Of a stretch of DNA of 64,000 nucleotides, positions 34,567 to 43,825 are shown piece after piece. The stretch comes from Sphingobium cyanobacteriorum. Lineage in GTDB: Bacteria > Pseudomonadota > Alphaproteobacteria > Sphingomonadales > Sphingomonadaceae. Made by a program: the position numbers and the translations under genes. Position 1 is the first letter of the stretch. Each line of letters starts with the position of its first letter. The notes under the pieces are model-generated. The model did no database searches, was not told the DNA's origin, and saw only the letters and a list, made by a program, of their open reading frames with translations. The stretch covers positions 177,792 to 241,791 of the forward strand of contig NZ_JAUQOM010000006.1 of the NCBI RefSeq assembly GCF_030580935.1, in the 5' to 3' direction.

Positions 34567-37188
34567 ATGCAATATCGGGGTTTTGTTTCTCGTATGGCCA
34601 TTGCGATGGCCATGACATCTTCTATTGCGGTATTTGCACAAGATGGCGCGCCACAGGCGGCTGCTGAAGACAGCGGTGACGCCATTATCGTCACCGGCAC
34701 CCGCATAACGGGCATGAAGGCGGCAGACAGCCCGGCGCCGATCCAGATTCTGGGTGCAGACACGCTTGCGCGCACCGGCTCGCCCGACCTGATGCAGAGC
34801 CTGGCCCAGCAACTGCCGTCGATCCAGGCGCAGGCCTTCGGCTCCGATCTTCAGGCGCATACGCTGCAAATGAAGCTGCGCGGCCTCAGCCCCAACCACA
34901 CGCTGATCCTGGTGAATGGCAAGCGCCGCCATGGCACCGCCAACGTGTCGGTCGCGGGCGGTCCCTATGGCGGCAGCGCCGCGCCGGACATCAGCTTCAT
35001 CCTGCCTGAGTCCATCGAGCATGTCGAAGTGTTGCAGGACGGCGCCGCCGCCCAGTACGGCACCGACGCGATCGCCGGGGTCATCAACTTCATCCAGAAG
35101 CGCGCCGACCATGGCGGATCGATCAATGCGACGGGCGGCCGCTATTATGACCAGGGTGGCAAGACCTACGCGATCGGCGGCAATATCGGCCTTGCCCCGT
35201 TCGAGGGCGCCTATCTCAACATCGCCGCGCAAAAGAAGCACAAGGGCTTCTCCTTCCGTGGCGACATCAATCCCCAGTCGATCAACTATGCCGAAAATCT
35301 GGGCTTTCCGGCGGTCGCCACCCTGCCCGGCTATCCCTACACCAACCGCATCATCGGCGATCCGCATATCGACCAGACGGTGGTCAGCTACAATGCCGGC
35401 TATGAATTCGGCGAATATGAACTCTACAGCTTCGGCAGCTACGGCCACAAGAAGGCGGCGGCGTACGAAAATACCCGTAACCCCAAGGTGATCGTCAGCA
35501 AGGCCGGGGTGCCCTTCTATCCGGCCGGCTTCCAGCCGCAGGAACGGATCGATGAAACCGACTACAGCTTTACCGGCGGCTTCAAGGGCACATTGGGCGA
35601 CACGACATTCGATCTGGCGTCGACCTATGGCAAGGATGTGGTCGAGGTCTATGTCTATCATTCGGGCAATGCGCAGCTTTATGCGGATACCGGATTTACC
35701 CCGACGACCTTCCACAATGGCGATTTCTTCAATACCCAGTGGAGCAACACGCTCGACCTGACGCATCAGTTCGACGTGGGCCTGTCCGAACCGCTCAATG
35801 TCGCGGCGGGGCTGGAATTCCGGCACGAAACCTACGGCATCCGCGCGGGCGATCCGGCATCCTATTATGGCGGCGGCGCACAGTCCTTCTTCGGCTATTC
35901 GCCCAACGATGCGGGCACCTACAAGCGGGACAATTTCTCGCAATATCTCGATATCAGCTTCAAGCCGACCGAGGCGTGGCTGGTCGATGGCGCGGTGCGC
36001 CACGAACATTATAGCGACTTTGGCGACACGACCGTGTTCAAGCTGACCAGCCGCTATGACTTTTCCGACACTTTCGCCCTGCGCGGCACGGCCAGCACCG
36101 GCTTCCGCGCGCCGACGCTGGCGGAAGGCGGCTATTCGGGCCTGAATGTGGGACCGGGCTTCGTCGGCGGCGTGCTGCCTCCGGCGTCGGCGGCGGCCGC
36201 CGCGCTGGGCTTTGGCGGGTTGGGGCCTGAAAAATCGACGAATTTCAGCACCGGCATCGTGTTCAATCCGGCACCCAATTTCACCATCACGCTGGACGCC
36301 TACCAGATCACGATCCGCAACCGGATCATGACCTCGACCGCTTTCTCCGGCTTTACCGGCAATCGCTGTCCCGCAGGCTATCTTAATCCGTCGACTGACA
36401 AGCCCAACGAAGCCTGCCTGCCATTTGATGCCGACCTGTACGCCATCTATAATCAGCCGGCTGTATTCAACGCGGTTCAGGCGGCACTGGGTGGCGCCAT
36501 TCCGGGCTATGTCATCCTGGCCGACAATGGCATCGACCGGAACACCGAAGGCGGCATTTCGGTGCAGAGCTTCGTCAATGGCGTGAAGATGCGCACCCGC
36601 GGCATCGACCTGGTGATGAACTACAGCACGGGCCTGGGCGATATGGGCAAGCTGGACCTGACCTTCACCGGCAATTACAACGCCAACAAGGTGCTAGGCA
36701 TCAACGCGCTGCCATCGGCGCTCTATTCCAGCACGGCCAATCCTGACCTGACCCGTCTGGTCGACGCATCGAGCGAAGTCGAACTGGAGCATAGCACGCC
36801 CCGTTTCCGCGGCACGTTCAATGCTTTCTGGCAGATGGACAAGCTGAGCGTGAACTTACGCGAAAGCTATTATTCGCGGGTCTATACGTTGGAAACCGCG
36901 CGGGCGGCGGGGCCGGACTTCAAGGCGGGCGACCTGATCCAGGTGCCGGTCAAGGCGTCCTTCCTCACCGATCTGGAAGTCGGATACCAGATTGCCGAAC
37001 CAATCAAGATTTCGATCGGCGCGAACAATCTGTTCAACAAATATCCCACCGAGCGGTCGAAAGCCTATATCCGGTCCGTCGAACTGAAAAATGGCGAACG
37101 CGGCTATTCGACCAGCAAATATCCGACCATCTCGCCCTTTGGCATCAATGGCGGCTATTATTATGCGCGGGTGAACGTGACCTTCTGA
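34567..37188 (+). CDS. TonB-dependent outer-membrane receptor
   Basis: An 873-residue receptor. Signal peptide (MQYRGFVSRMAIAMAMTSSI...), TonB box region DAIIVTGTRI (about residues 38-47), plug domain (about 50-165, with GSPDLMQSLAQQLPS, GLSPNHTLILVNGKRRHG and VEVLQDGAAAQYGTDAIAGVIN), and a 22-strand-type barrel ending in the aromatic YYARVNVTF. Ligand unknown: no iron-uptake regulator or siderophore gene is adjacent. The gene is monocistronic, with its own leader and a terminator downstream. Confidence 0.93.
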   Translation: MQYRGFVSRMAIAMAMTSSIAVFAQDGAPQAAAEDSGDAIIVTGTRITGMKAADSPAPIQILGADTLARTGSPDLMQSLAQQLPSIQAQAFGSDLQAHTLQMKLRGLSPNHTLILVNGKRRHGTANVSVAGGPYGGSAAPDISFILPESIEHVEVLQDGAAAQYGTDAIAGVINFIQKRADHGGSINATGGRYYDQGGKTYAIGGNIGLAPFEGAYLNIAAQKKHKGFSFRGDINPQSINYAENLGFPAVATLPGYPYTNRIIGDPHIDQTVVSYNAGYEFGEYELYSFGSYGHKKAAAYENTRNPKVIVSKAGVPFYPAGFQPQERIDETDYSFTGGFKGTLGDTTFDLASTYGKDVVEVYVYHSGNAQLYADTGFTPTTFHNGDFFNTQWSNTLDLTHQFDVGLSEPLNVAAGLEFRHETYGIRAGDPASYYGGGAQSFFGYSPNDAGTYKRDNFSQYLDISFKPTEAWLVDGAVRHEHYSDFGDTTVFKLTSRYDFSDTFALRGTASTGFRAPTLAEGGYSGLNVGPGFVGGVLPPASAAAAALGFGGLGPEKSTNFSTGIVFNPAPNFTITLDAYQITIRNRIMTSTAFSGFTGNRCPAGYLNPSTDKPNEACLPFDADLYAIYNQPAVFNAVQAALGGAIPGYVILADNGIDRNTEGGISVQSFVNGVKMRTRGIDLVMNYSTGLGDMGKLDLTFTGNYNANKVLGINALPSALYSSTANPDLTRLVDASSEVELEHSTPRFRGTFNAFWQMDKLSVNLRESYYSRVYTLETARAAGPDFKAGDLIQVPVKASFLTDLEVGYQIAEPIKISIGANNLFNKYPTERSKAYIRSVELKNGERGYSTSKYPTISPFGINGGYYYARVNVTF

Positions 37189-37213
37189 CAGGGCGCGCCA
37201 TCGAACAGGCAAG

Positions 37214-37241
37214 CGGGCGGCGCGCGATCGCCGCCCGTTTT
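37214..37241 (+). terminator. Rho-independent terminator
   Basis: A 9-bp perfect stem CGGGCGGCG/CGCCGCCCG with a 6-base loop and TTTT, 26 bases after the TonB receptor stop. Confidence 0.82.
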
Positions 37242-37293
37242 CCGTTGCCGCCGCGCTTTTGCGGGCCGGTTTTCCCATCTATGGCTGACCATC

Positions 37294-37812
37294 ATGCCCC
37301 TGACCCACCGCCTTGCCACCCTGGCCGACGAACCGTGCCTGTCGGCGCTGATGACCCGCGCGATCGAAGATTTGCAGTCCGCCTATCTGACGCCCGATCA
37401 GGTGAAGGCCAGCCATGTCTTCATGGGGCTGGACAGCCGACTGATCGCCGATGGCACCTATTTCGTGATCGGGGATGGCGATGCGATCGCCGGTTGCGGG
37501 GGATGGAGCCGGCGGGCGACCGCCTATGGCGGCAATCATAGCGCGGGGCGCGACGACCGGCTGCTCGACCCGGCGACCGAGCCGGCGCGGGTGCGGGCGA
37601 TGTACACCCATCCCGACCATATCCGCAAAGGCGTGGGGACGCTGATCCTGTCGCTGTGCGAGGCGGCCGCGCGGGCGGAGGGGTTCGGCGCGCTTGAATT
37701 GTCGGGCACGATGGCGGGCGTACCGCTCTATCGCAGCTTCGGTTTCGAAGGGGTGCGCCCGTTCGAGGATAGTGGCGTGCCGATGTTGCTGATGCGCAAG
37801 ATCATCGCTTAG
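37294..37812 (+). CDS. GNAT family N-acetyltransferase
   Basis: A 172-residue GNAT protein. Acetyl-CoA site motif A is VRAMYTHPDHIRKGVGTLILSLCEAAA (R/Q-x-x-G-x-G/A form around HIRKGVG), followed by LELSGTMAGVPLYRSFGFE. Substrate unknown. Faces the convergent MFS gene with an 11-base gap. Confidence 0.87.
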   Translation: MPLTHRLATLADEPCLSALMTRAIEDLQSAYLTPDQVKASHVFMGLDSRLIADGTYFVIGDGDAIAGCGGWSRRATAYGGNHSAGRDDRLLDPATEPARVRAMYTHPDHIRKGVGTLILSLCEAAARAEGFGALELSGTMAGVPLYRSFGFEGVRPFEDSGVPMLLMRKIIA

Positions 37813-37823
37813 CCGCCCCAGGG

Positions 37824-39098
37824 TCAGGGGGTGCGGCTGGTCCACCACAGTCCGCCAAGGCTGATCAGGGCCGCCAGCGACATATAGAGGCCGACCAGGC
37901 CGACACCCTGCGCGCCGATCAGCCAGGTCGCGACGATCGGGGCCAGCGCGCCGCCGATGATGCCGCCCAGGTTGAAGGCGAAGGACGCGCCGGTATAGCG
38001 TAGCTGGATCGGGAAGAGGGCGGGCAGATAGGCGCCGAGCGGCCCGTAGATGAAGCCCATCATGAACAGCGCCAGGCTGAGCGCCACGAAGATCGGCAGC
38101 AGCGCCCCGGTGCCGATCAGCGGGCCGAAGACGAGGCCCATCAGCACCGTTCCGGCGCAGCCCCAGGCGAGCGCGGTGGTCGGCGTGGTGCGATCCGCCC
38201 ACCAGCCGGCCAGGATGATGCTGAGCGCCATGAACAGGATCGCGCCAAGCTGGATGGCGAGGAACACTTCGCGGTCGATCCTGAGCGCGGTGGTGCCATA
38301 ACCGAGCGCGAAGGCGGTGGCGATATAATAGACCGCAAAGCAGGCGGCGCAGGCGAAGGTGCCGGCGATGGCTGCGCCAAGGTGCGAGGAGAGCAGGGTG
38401 GCGAGCGGCACGGCGGGCGGCGGCGTTTCCTTCTGCGCGGCGGCGAATTCGGGCGTTTCGGTAAGTTTGAGGCGGACCCAGAGGCCCAGTATCACCAGCA
38501 CCGCGCTGCCCAGGAACGGCAGGCGCCAGCCCCAGGTCAGGAAATCCTCTTCGGTCAGGAACGCGCCCAGGATCAGGAACAGGCCGTTGGCCGCGATGAA
38601 GCCGACCGGGGCACCAAGCTGCGGGAACATGCCGAAGCGCGCCCGCCAGCCGGGCGGGGCATTCTCCACCGCCAGCAGCGCCGCGCCGCCCCATTCGCCA
38701 CCCAGGCCAAAGCCCTGGCCGAAACGCAGGATGCACAGGATCAGCGGCGCCCACCAGCCGATCATCTGATAGGTCGGCAGGAAGCCGATCAGCAGGGTGC
38801 AGCCGCCCATCAGCATCAGCGACGCCACCAGTGTCGCCTTGCGTCCGATGCGGTCGCCATAATGGCCGAACACCGCCGCGCCGACGGGCCGGGCGAAGAA
38901 GGCGAGCGCGAGGCTGCCATAGGAGGCCATCAACTGCGCGGTGGGCGAGGAGGAAGGGAAGAAGAGCGAAGGAAAGATCAGGCTGGCGGCGGTGGCGTAG
39001 ATGTAGAAGTCGTAAAATTCGACCGCCGTGCCGATCAGGCTGGCCGACAGCACCCGCTTGTGCCGCCACATTTCGCCGATGCCGTTTGTGCTTGTCAT
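37824..39098 (-). CDS. MFS transporter, metabolite:H+ symporter (MHS) family
   Basis: A 424-residue carrier with 12 membrane segments. MHS features: SLIGTAVEFYDFYIYATAASLIF in TM1, RPVGAAVFGHYGDRIGRKATL (loop 2-3), and LRFGQGFGLGGEWGGAALLAVENAP. Such proteins import dicarboxylates, tricarboxylates, aromatic acids or osmolytes. The ATG at 39098 has AGAAGG upstream; an ATG at 39179 lies inside a palindromic repeat and would only add repeat-encoded residues (RLRGND). Confidence 0.88.
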   Translation of the reverse strand: MTSTNGIGEMWRHKRVLSASLIGTAVEFYDFYIYATAASLIFPSLFFPSSSPTAQLMASYGSLALAFFARPVGAAVFGHYGDRIGRKATLVASLMLMGGCTLLIGFLPTYQMIGWWAPLILCILRFGQGFGLGGEWGGAALLAVENAPPGWRARFGMFPQLGAPVGFIAANGLFLILGAFLTEEDFLTWGWRLPFLGSAVLVILGLWVRLKLTETPEFAAAQKETPPPAVPLATLLSSHLGAAIAGTFACAACFAVYYIATAFALGYGTTALRIDREVFLAIQLGAILFMALSIILAGWWADRTTPTTALAWGCAGTVLMGLVFGPLIGTGALLPIFVALSLALFMMGFIYGPLGAYLPALFPIQLRYTGASFAFNLGGIIGGALAPIVATWLIGAQGVGLVGLYMSLAALISLGGLWWTSRTP

Positions 39099-39128
39099 GC
39101 CTTCTTGCCCCTGTCGCTGCTGCTCTTT

Positions 39129-39214
39129 GTCATTCCCGCGCAGGCGGGAATCCATCTCCGGCGCTATCCTTTGCCGCAAGGTCGGGAGATGGGTTCCCGC
39201 CTGCGCGGGAACGA
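39129..39214. repeat. Palindromic intergenic repeat with two hairpin arms
   Basis: Two arms, 39129-39161 and 39181-39214, are inverted relative to each other (GTCATTCCCGCGCAGGCGGG... and ...CCCGCCTGCGCGGGAACGAC), and each arm can form its own small hairpin. This is the look of the REP-like 'cgcaggcggga' repeats scattered through sphingomonad genomes. It lies between the MFS start and the TrmH-family stop, both on the minus strand. Confidence 0.85.
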
Positions 39215-39221
39215 CGATCCT

Positions 39222-40019
39222 TTAGGTTCGCCTCTTCTGATTCAGCAATTCATAGGCCATCACCGCCGTTGCCACCGCCGCGTTCAGGCTGTCGGCCTTG
39301 CCCAGCATCGGCATCTTCACCAACTGGTCGCATTCGGCCTCGTAACTTTCCGGCAGGCCCTGCGCTTCGTTGCCGACCAGCAGGAAGCTGGGGCTGGCAT
39401 AGCGGGGTTCCTGATAATCCTGCGTGGCTTTCAGGCTGGTGCCGATCAGTTCGCCCGGCCCCTGCCGCAGCCAGTGCATGAACTCGCCCCAGCGCGCCTG
39501 GGTGATCGACTGGGTAAAAAGGGCGCCCATGGAGGCGCGAACCGATTCGACCGAGAAGGGATCGACGCAATCGTCGATCAGGATGAGGCCACCCGCGCCG
39601 ACCGCGTCGCCAGTGCGCAAGATGGTGCCCAGATTGCCGGGGTCGCGCAACGACTGGGCGACGATCCAGATGTCGGCCTTCGTCCGGTCCAGCGTGCCGA
39701 GCGGGGTGAGCCGGTCGCGATAGACGCCGACCACGGCCTGGGCGTTGTCCTTGCCGCTGATCTTGGACAATATATCGGGCGTGGTTTCGATGACATCGCC
39801 GCCGCGGGCCTCCATCGCGTCGATCAGCTCCAGCGCCAGCGGATGGGTGGAGCCGGCATGGAACAGCATGTCGGGCAGCACGCCCTCCTCGCGCGCTTCG
39901 GTCAGGATGCGCAGCCCTTCGGCCAGGAACAGCCCTTCGGCCTTGCGATGTTTCTTTTCGCGCAGGGCGCGGATGCGCTTCACCAGCGGGTTGGAAAATC
40001 CGGTGATTGCGCGTGCCAC
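39222..40019 (-). CDS. TrmH-family (SpoU) RNA 2'-O-methyltransferase
   Basis: A 265-residue SPOUT methyltransferase. N-terminal substrate-binding domain (NPLVKRIRALREKKHRKAEG, FLAEGLRILTEA) and C-terminal knot with motifs 1 (SLRDPGNLGTILRT), 2 (FLLVGNEAQGLP) and 3 (MPMLGKADSLNAAVATAVMAYE). Methylates a ribose in rRNA or tRNA. The GTG at 40019 starts the conserved ARAITGFSNPLVKR; residues upstream in the frame do not look coding, and the ribosome-binding site AAGGGA is somewhat far. Confidence 0.87.
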   Translation of the reverse strand: MARAITGFSNPLVKRIRALREKKHRKAEGLFLAEGLRILTEAREEGVLPDMLFHAGSTHPLALELIDAMEARGGDVIETTPDILSKISGKDNAQAVVGVYRDRLTPLGTLDRTKADIWIVAQSLRDPGNLGTILRTGDAVGAGGLILIDDCVDPFSVESVRASMGALFTQSITQARWGEFMHWLRQGPGELIGTSLKATQDYQEPRYASPSFLLVGNEAQGLPESYEAECDQLVKMPMLGKADSLNAAVATAVMAYELLNQKRRT

Positions 40020-40198
40020 GTCTGCGTCTGGTCCCTTGATGAATGCGATCGATGCTCTAGCGTCGGGCGGTGAAAAAGGACAGGACTTTGCATGATCCGC
40101 TCCAGCATCCGCATGTTCAAAAAAACATGGTCCTTTTCCGTGATGGAACCGCAACGATCGCCATGGATTTCGCTTGGGTTCTTGCCTAGGGGGAAAAT

Positions 40199-41275
40199 AT
40201 GACCACATCGCCGTCCCGCAGCTACAAATTGGAGGACGGCTTTTTCCTCGGCCTCGTCATCCTCGTATCGATCGCCTTTGCGGCGGTGCTGGAGCCTTTT
40301 TTTGCCGCCGTGTTGTGGGGCGTGATCGTCGCGGTCCTGTTCTGGCCGATCCAGCAGCGCATTGCCGCGCGGATGCCGGGACGGCGCAACAGCGCCGCGC
40401 TCATCACCCTGTTGCTGATCATCGCCATCGTCATCATTCCGTCCATCCTGCTGGTCAGCGCGCTGATCACCGAAGCGGCGCATGTCTATGCCCAGATCCA
40501 GTCCGGCCAGATCGATTTCGCGCGCATGTTCGGGCAGATGCAGGCCGCCCTGCCCGACTGGGCGCATGGCATGTTGCGCCGCTTTGGCCTCAGCAATTTC
40601 GACGCTGCGCGCGTCACCATCACGCGCGGCCTGACGAGCAGTTTCCGCACCTGGGCGGGGCAGGCGCTGCTGATCGGGCAGAGCGCGTTCAGCTTCATCA
40701 TTGCGCTGGGCGTGATGCTGTATCTGTCCTTCTTCCTGCTGCGCGATGGCGAGCGGCTGTCCCAGCGCTTTGCCGAAGCGGCGCCGTTGCGGCCGCATCA
40801 GCGGGAAGCGTTGCTCGCCCGTTTCGTCGTCGTCATCCGCGCGACGGTGAAGGGCAGCCTGGTCGTGGCCATCGTGCAAGGCGTGCTGGGCGGCCTGATC
40901 TTCTGGGCCGTGGGGATACAGGGCGCCTTGCTGTGGGGCGTGCTGATGGGCGCGTTTTCGCTGTTGCCGGCGATCGGCGCGGCGATCGTGTGGGCGCCGG
41001 TGGCGCTCTATCTGTTCGCGACCGGCGAGATATGGCAGGGCGTGGTCGTGGTGGTGAGCGGCGCGTTCATCATCGGATCGGTGGACAATGTCCTGCGCCC
41101 CATATTGGTGGGCCGTGACACGCGGATCCCCGATTATGTGGTGCTGATTTCGACGCTGGGCGGGATCGAGCTTTTCGGGTTCAACGGGATCGTGATCGGC
41201 CCTGTGATCGCGGCCCTGTTCATCGCGACCTGGAATATCTTCACCGAGATGCGGCGTACCGGACAGGTCGCGTAG
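40199..41275 (+). CDS. AI-2E family transporter
   Basis: A 358-residue inner-membrane protein of the AI-2E (PerM/TqsA) family with about eight segments. Typical pieces: WPIQQRIAARMPGRRNSAALITLL, GAFSLLPAIGAAIVWAPVAL and RPILVGRDTRIPDYVVLISTLGGI. Members export or exchange small molecules; few have known substrates. GGGGGA upstream of ATG 40199. Confidence 0.88.
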   Translation: MTTSPSRSYKLEDGFFLGLVILVSIAFAAVLEPFFAAVLWGVIVAVLFWPIQQRIAARMPGRRNSAALITLLLIIAIVIIPSILLVSALITEAAHVYAQIQSGQIDFARMFGQMQAALPDWAHGMLRRFGLSNFDAARVTITRGLTSSFRTWAGQALLIGQSAFSFIIALGVMLYLSFFLLRDGERLSQRFAEAAPLRPHQREALLARFVVVIRATVKGSLVVAIVQGVLGGLIFWAVGIQGALLWGVLMGAFSLLPAIGAAIVWAPVALYLFATGEIWQGVVVVVSGAFIIGSVDNVLRPILVGRDTRIPDYVVLISTLGGIELFGFNGIVIGPVIAALFIATWNIFTEMRRTGQVA

Positions 41276-41341
41276 GGGTGATGGCGGATCGCGTACCAGG
41301 CTGCTAGAGCATCGTCCTTCTTCCCCTCGGCAATGCGAGAC

Positions 41342-41686
41342 ATGATGGCGATGATTGAGCCTGGTGCGACATTCAAGGATAATGTGCAGCTCTTGCCCCC
41401 GGTCGATGGCGTGGCACGCATCGACCTGATCGATGCGGCGGGCGCTGTGGTGGGCGGCATCGCCAACCAGCCGGGCAGGCAAGGGTCGCTTGCGGTCTAT
41501 CATTATCTGGCACAGCAATTCGACCGGCTGGATGCGCAGGCGGCCCGGCATGGCCTGGCGCTGTTCGCCGAACATGTCGCCGATGCCCAGGATCGTCCGG
41601 GCGCGCACCCCAATATCGACCGGCTGCTGGCAATCGCTGCCGGGGGTGATGCGTTGAAGATCGCGGTGGTCGTCGCCGGCGATTAA
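41342..41686 (+). CDS. DUF2322-like small protein
   Basis: A protein of about 114 residues. FKDNVQLLP near the start, GRQGSLAVYHYLAQQF, ALFAEHVADA and GAHPNIDRLLAI match my memory of DUF2322, a family of unknown function. Several ATGs (41333-41351) precede the conserved FKDN; the start is not fixed by a clear ribosome-binding site. Confidence 0.68.
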   Translation: MMAMIEPGATFKDNVQLLPPVDGVARIDLIDAAGAVVGGIANQPGRQGSLAVYHYLAQQFDRLDAQAARHGLALFAEHVADAQDRPGAHPNIDRLLAIAAGGDALKIAVVVAGD

Positions 41687-41699
41687 GGCGGGCGACCCT

Positions 41700-41972
41700 T
41701 CACTCCTCTCCGAACTTGTCCTCGACCAGGGTGACGAGCTTGCCCAGGCAATCATGCGCTTCGGGGCCGCTGGCCTTGATGATGATGCTGTCGCCCATCG
41801 CGGCGCCCAGCATCATCAGACCCATGATGGATGTGCCTGTGACATGATTGCCGTCCTTGCTGACGGTGATGTCGGCGGGCAGGCCGCTGGCCAGGGTCAC
41901 GAACTTGGCGCTGGCCCTGGCGTGCAGGCCGCGCCTGTTGCTGATAAGGACTTCCTGGCTCACTTCGTTCAT
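41700..41972 (-). CDS. ptsH: Phosphocarrier protein HPr
   Basis: A 90-residue HPr with phosphoacceptor His17 in RRGLHARAS and the regulatory-serine region around GTSIMGLMMLGA. It takes phosphate from enzyme I (not in window) and passes it to the EIIA protein encoded next to it. Lies downstream of and overlaps the EIIA gene by 4 bases. Confidence 0.95.
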   Translation of the reverse strand: MNEVSQEVLISNRRGLHARASAKFVTLASGLPADITVSKDGNHVTGTSIMGLMMLGAAMGDSIIIKASGPEAHDCLGKLVTLVEDKFGEE

Positions 41973-42373
41973 GTGCTGCTGCCCAACAGTTCCGATGCTA
42001 CGCTGATATATTTCTGCCCCGCTTCGCGCGCGGCGGCAACCGCGGCCCGGACGTCCATGACCTTGCGCGCGCTTTCCAGCCGGATCAGCATGGGCAGGTT
42101 GATCCCGGCGATCACCTCGATCTCGCCGGCCTTGAGCAGCGAGATGGCGAGGTTGGACGGGGTGCCGCCGAACAGGTCGGTCAGCAGGATGACGCCCGAT
42201 CCGTCATTGACGCGGGCCACCGCCGTCGCGATGTCCGCGCGGCGCAGTTCCATGTCATCCTCCGGGCCGATGCAGATCGTTTCGATCTGCTGCTGCGGCC
42301 CGACGACATGCTCCATCGCCACGACGAATTCCGTCGCGAGCGAGCCATGGGTGACGAGTACGAGTCCGATCAT
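41969..42373 (-). CDS. PTS mannose-type EIIA component
   Basis: A 134-residue EIIA-Man-like domain with phospho-His9 in VLVTHGSLA and the LLTDLFGGTPSNLAI motif. In alphaproteobacteria without a sugar-transporting EIIB/C next to it, this protein is part of a regulatory phosphorelay with HPr and HprK, signalling carbon or nitrogen state. Coupled to the HPr gene. Confidence 0.92.
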   Translation of the reverse strand: MIGLVLVTHGSLATEFVVAMEHVVGPQQQIETICIGPEDDMELRRADIATAVARVNDGSGVILLTDLFGGTPSNLAISLLKAGEIEVIAGINLPMLIRLESARKVMDVRAAVAAAREAGQKYISVASELLGSST

Positions 42374-42401
42374 GTGCTTGTGCGGCCCACCTGTGTCATG
42401 A

Positions 42402-43328
42402 TTATGCTTTCGGGCCTCCCGGACGACGCTTCTCCAGACTGTCCTGGGGCGTCGATTCTATATTGCGGTGCAAGACCGTGGGCGAAAAGCCAGCCTCTTG
42501 CAAGTGCTTCGCGACACGATGGGCGACATGGACCGAGCGGTGCTTGCCGCCGGTGCAGCCAAAGGCCACGGTGATATAGGCTTTCCCGCCCTCCGCATAA
42601 CGGGGCAGGATGGTGACGAGCAGATCCTCGATCTTGCTGACCGCCGCCTCATAAACAGGGTCTTGCCGGATATAGGCGGCGACGGCGGCGTCCAGCCCGG
42701 TCATGGGGCGCAATGTGGCGTCCCAGTGCGGGTTGCGCAGGAAGCGCATGTCGAACATCAGGTCGGCATTGCGCGGCACCCCGCGCGAAAAGCCGAAGGA
42801 AAGGATGGTCAGGATCGGTTCCGACAGCCCTTCGCGCGAGAAGCGGTTGCGGATTTCCTGTTGCAGGCCGTTGCTGGTGAAGCTGGTCGTGTCGATCACT
42901 TGGGCGGCCCAGCGGCGCAGCGGCTCGGTCAGTTCACGTTCGCGGGCGATGCCGTCGGCGGCCGGCCGGTCCAGCGCCAGCGGATGGCGGCGGCGCGTTT
43001 CGGCGAAGCGACGCTCCAGTTCGGCGCCGGAACAGTCGAGAAACAGGGTTTCGATGCCATGGCCATGACGTTCGCGCAGCGCCTTGATCCGCTGGACGAT
43101 GGCGTTGGCGTCGAAGCCGCGCGTGCGCGCATCGATGCCCAGCGCGAGCGGCCGCTCATCTTCCCCCGCATGGCCGGCGGGCAGCGGCGTGTCGAGCAGC
43201 CGGTCGAGCAGGACGAGCGGCAGATTGTCGACCGCTTCCCAGCCCATATCCTCCAGCGTCTTGAGCGCGGTGGTCTTGCCCGCGCCCGACAGGCCGGACA
43301 GGAGCAGGATGGTCTTGGGCTGGGTCAT
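42402..43328 (-). CDS. rapZ: RNase adapter protein RapZ
   Basis: A 308-residue nucleotide-binding protein. Walker A GLSGAGKTT (about 12-20), DCSGAELERRFAETRRRHPL, TSFTSNGLQQEIRNRF and the C-terminal GCTGGKHRSVHVAHRVA are diagnostic of the YvcJ/RapZ family. In E. coli it controls glucosamine-6-phosphate synthase expression. Overlaps hprK by 4 bases in the PTS/ChvGI cluster. Confidence 0.95.
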   Translation of the reverse strand: MTQPKTILLLSGLSGAGKTTALKTLEDMGWEAVDNLPLVLLDRLLDTPLPAGHAGEDERPLALGIDARTRGFDANAIVQRIKALRERHGHGIETLFLDCSGAELERRFAETRRRHPLALDRPAADGIARERELTEPLRRWAAQVIDTTSFTSNGLQQEIRNRFSREGLSEPILTILSFGFSRGVPRNADLMFDMRFLRNPHWDATLRPMTGLDAAVAAYIRQDPVYEAAVSKIEDLLVTILPRYAEGGKAYITVAFGCTGGKHRSVHVAHRVAKHLQEAGFSPTVLHRNIESTPQDSLEKRRPGGPKA

Positions 43329-43759
43329 GAAAGGCCCAGCGTCCTGAGCGCCAGCTCGACCTTGATCGGGGCGGAGGTTTCGAACGGCGCGATCCTGATG
43401 ACCGGCACGTCGATCCCGGCGACGGCGCGCCGCAGCGGCTCCATCGGCATCCGGTCGACCGTGTCGAACAGGTCGACGATCAGGGCGACGGGGATTTCGC
43501 AGACGGATGGCTGGTCGATGATGCCCAGGCCCCGCACCTCGATCTTGCCGGCGATGGTGGTGGGCGCGGTGGCGATCAGCCTGCCGTCAATCCGTTTGAC
43601 CAGCGTATAATCATCGCTGACCAACATGCCGCCGCGATCGATCAGGCGCAGGCCAAGGTCGGACTTGCCGCTGCCGCTCGGCCCGCACAGCAGGACGGCG
43701 CGGCCGCCAATGGCCACGCTGGTCGCATGAAGCGTTTCGGATGAAAGTGCGCGCGCCAT
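43325..43759 (-). CDS. hprK: HPr kinase/phosphorylase, short alphaproteobacterial form
   Basis: A 144-residue protein holding only the C-terminal kinase domain of HprK (P-loop GPSGSGKSDLGLRLI, LVSDD, GKIEVRGLGI signature). The N-terminal domain of the 310-residue Firmicutes protein is naturally absent in alphaproteobacteria. Phosphorylates and dephosphorylates HPr on serine. Confidence 0.93.
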   Translation of the reverse strand: MARALSSETLHATSVAIGGRAVLLCGPSGSGKSDLGLRLIDRGGMLVSDDYTLVKRIDGRLIATAPTTIAGKIEVRGLGIIDQPSVCEIPVALIVDLFDTVDRMPMEPLRRAVAGIDVPVIRIAPFETSAPIKVELALRTLGLS

Positions 43760-43825
43760 AAGCCCCTGGAACCTTCTACCCTGTGTCGGTGCGGATGGAA
43801 ATGCCGTTGAGGACCGATCCCGGTC

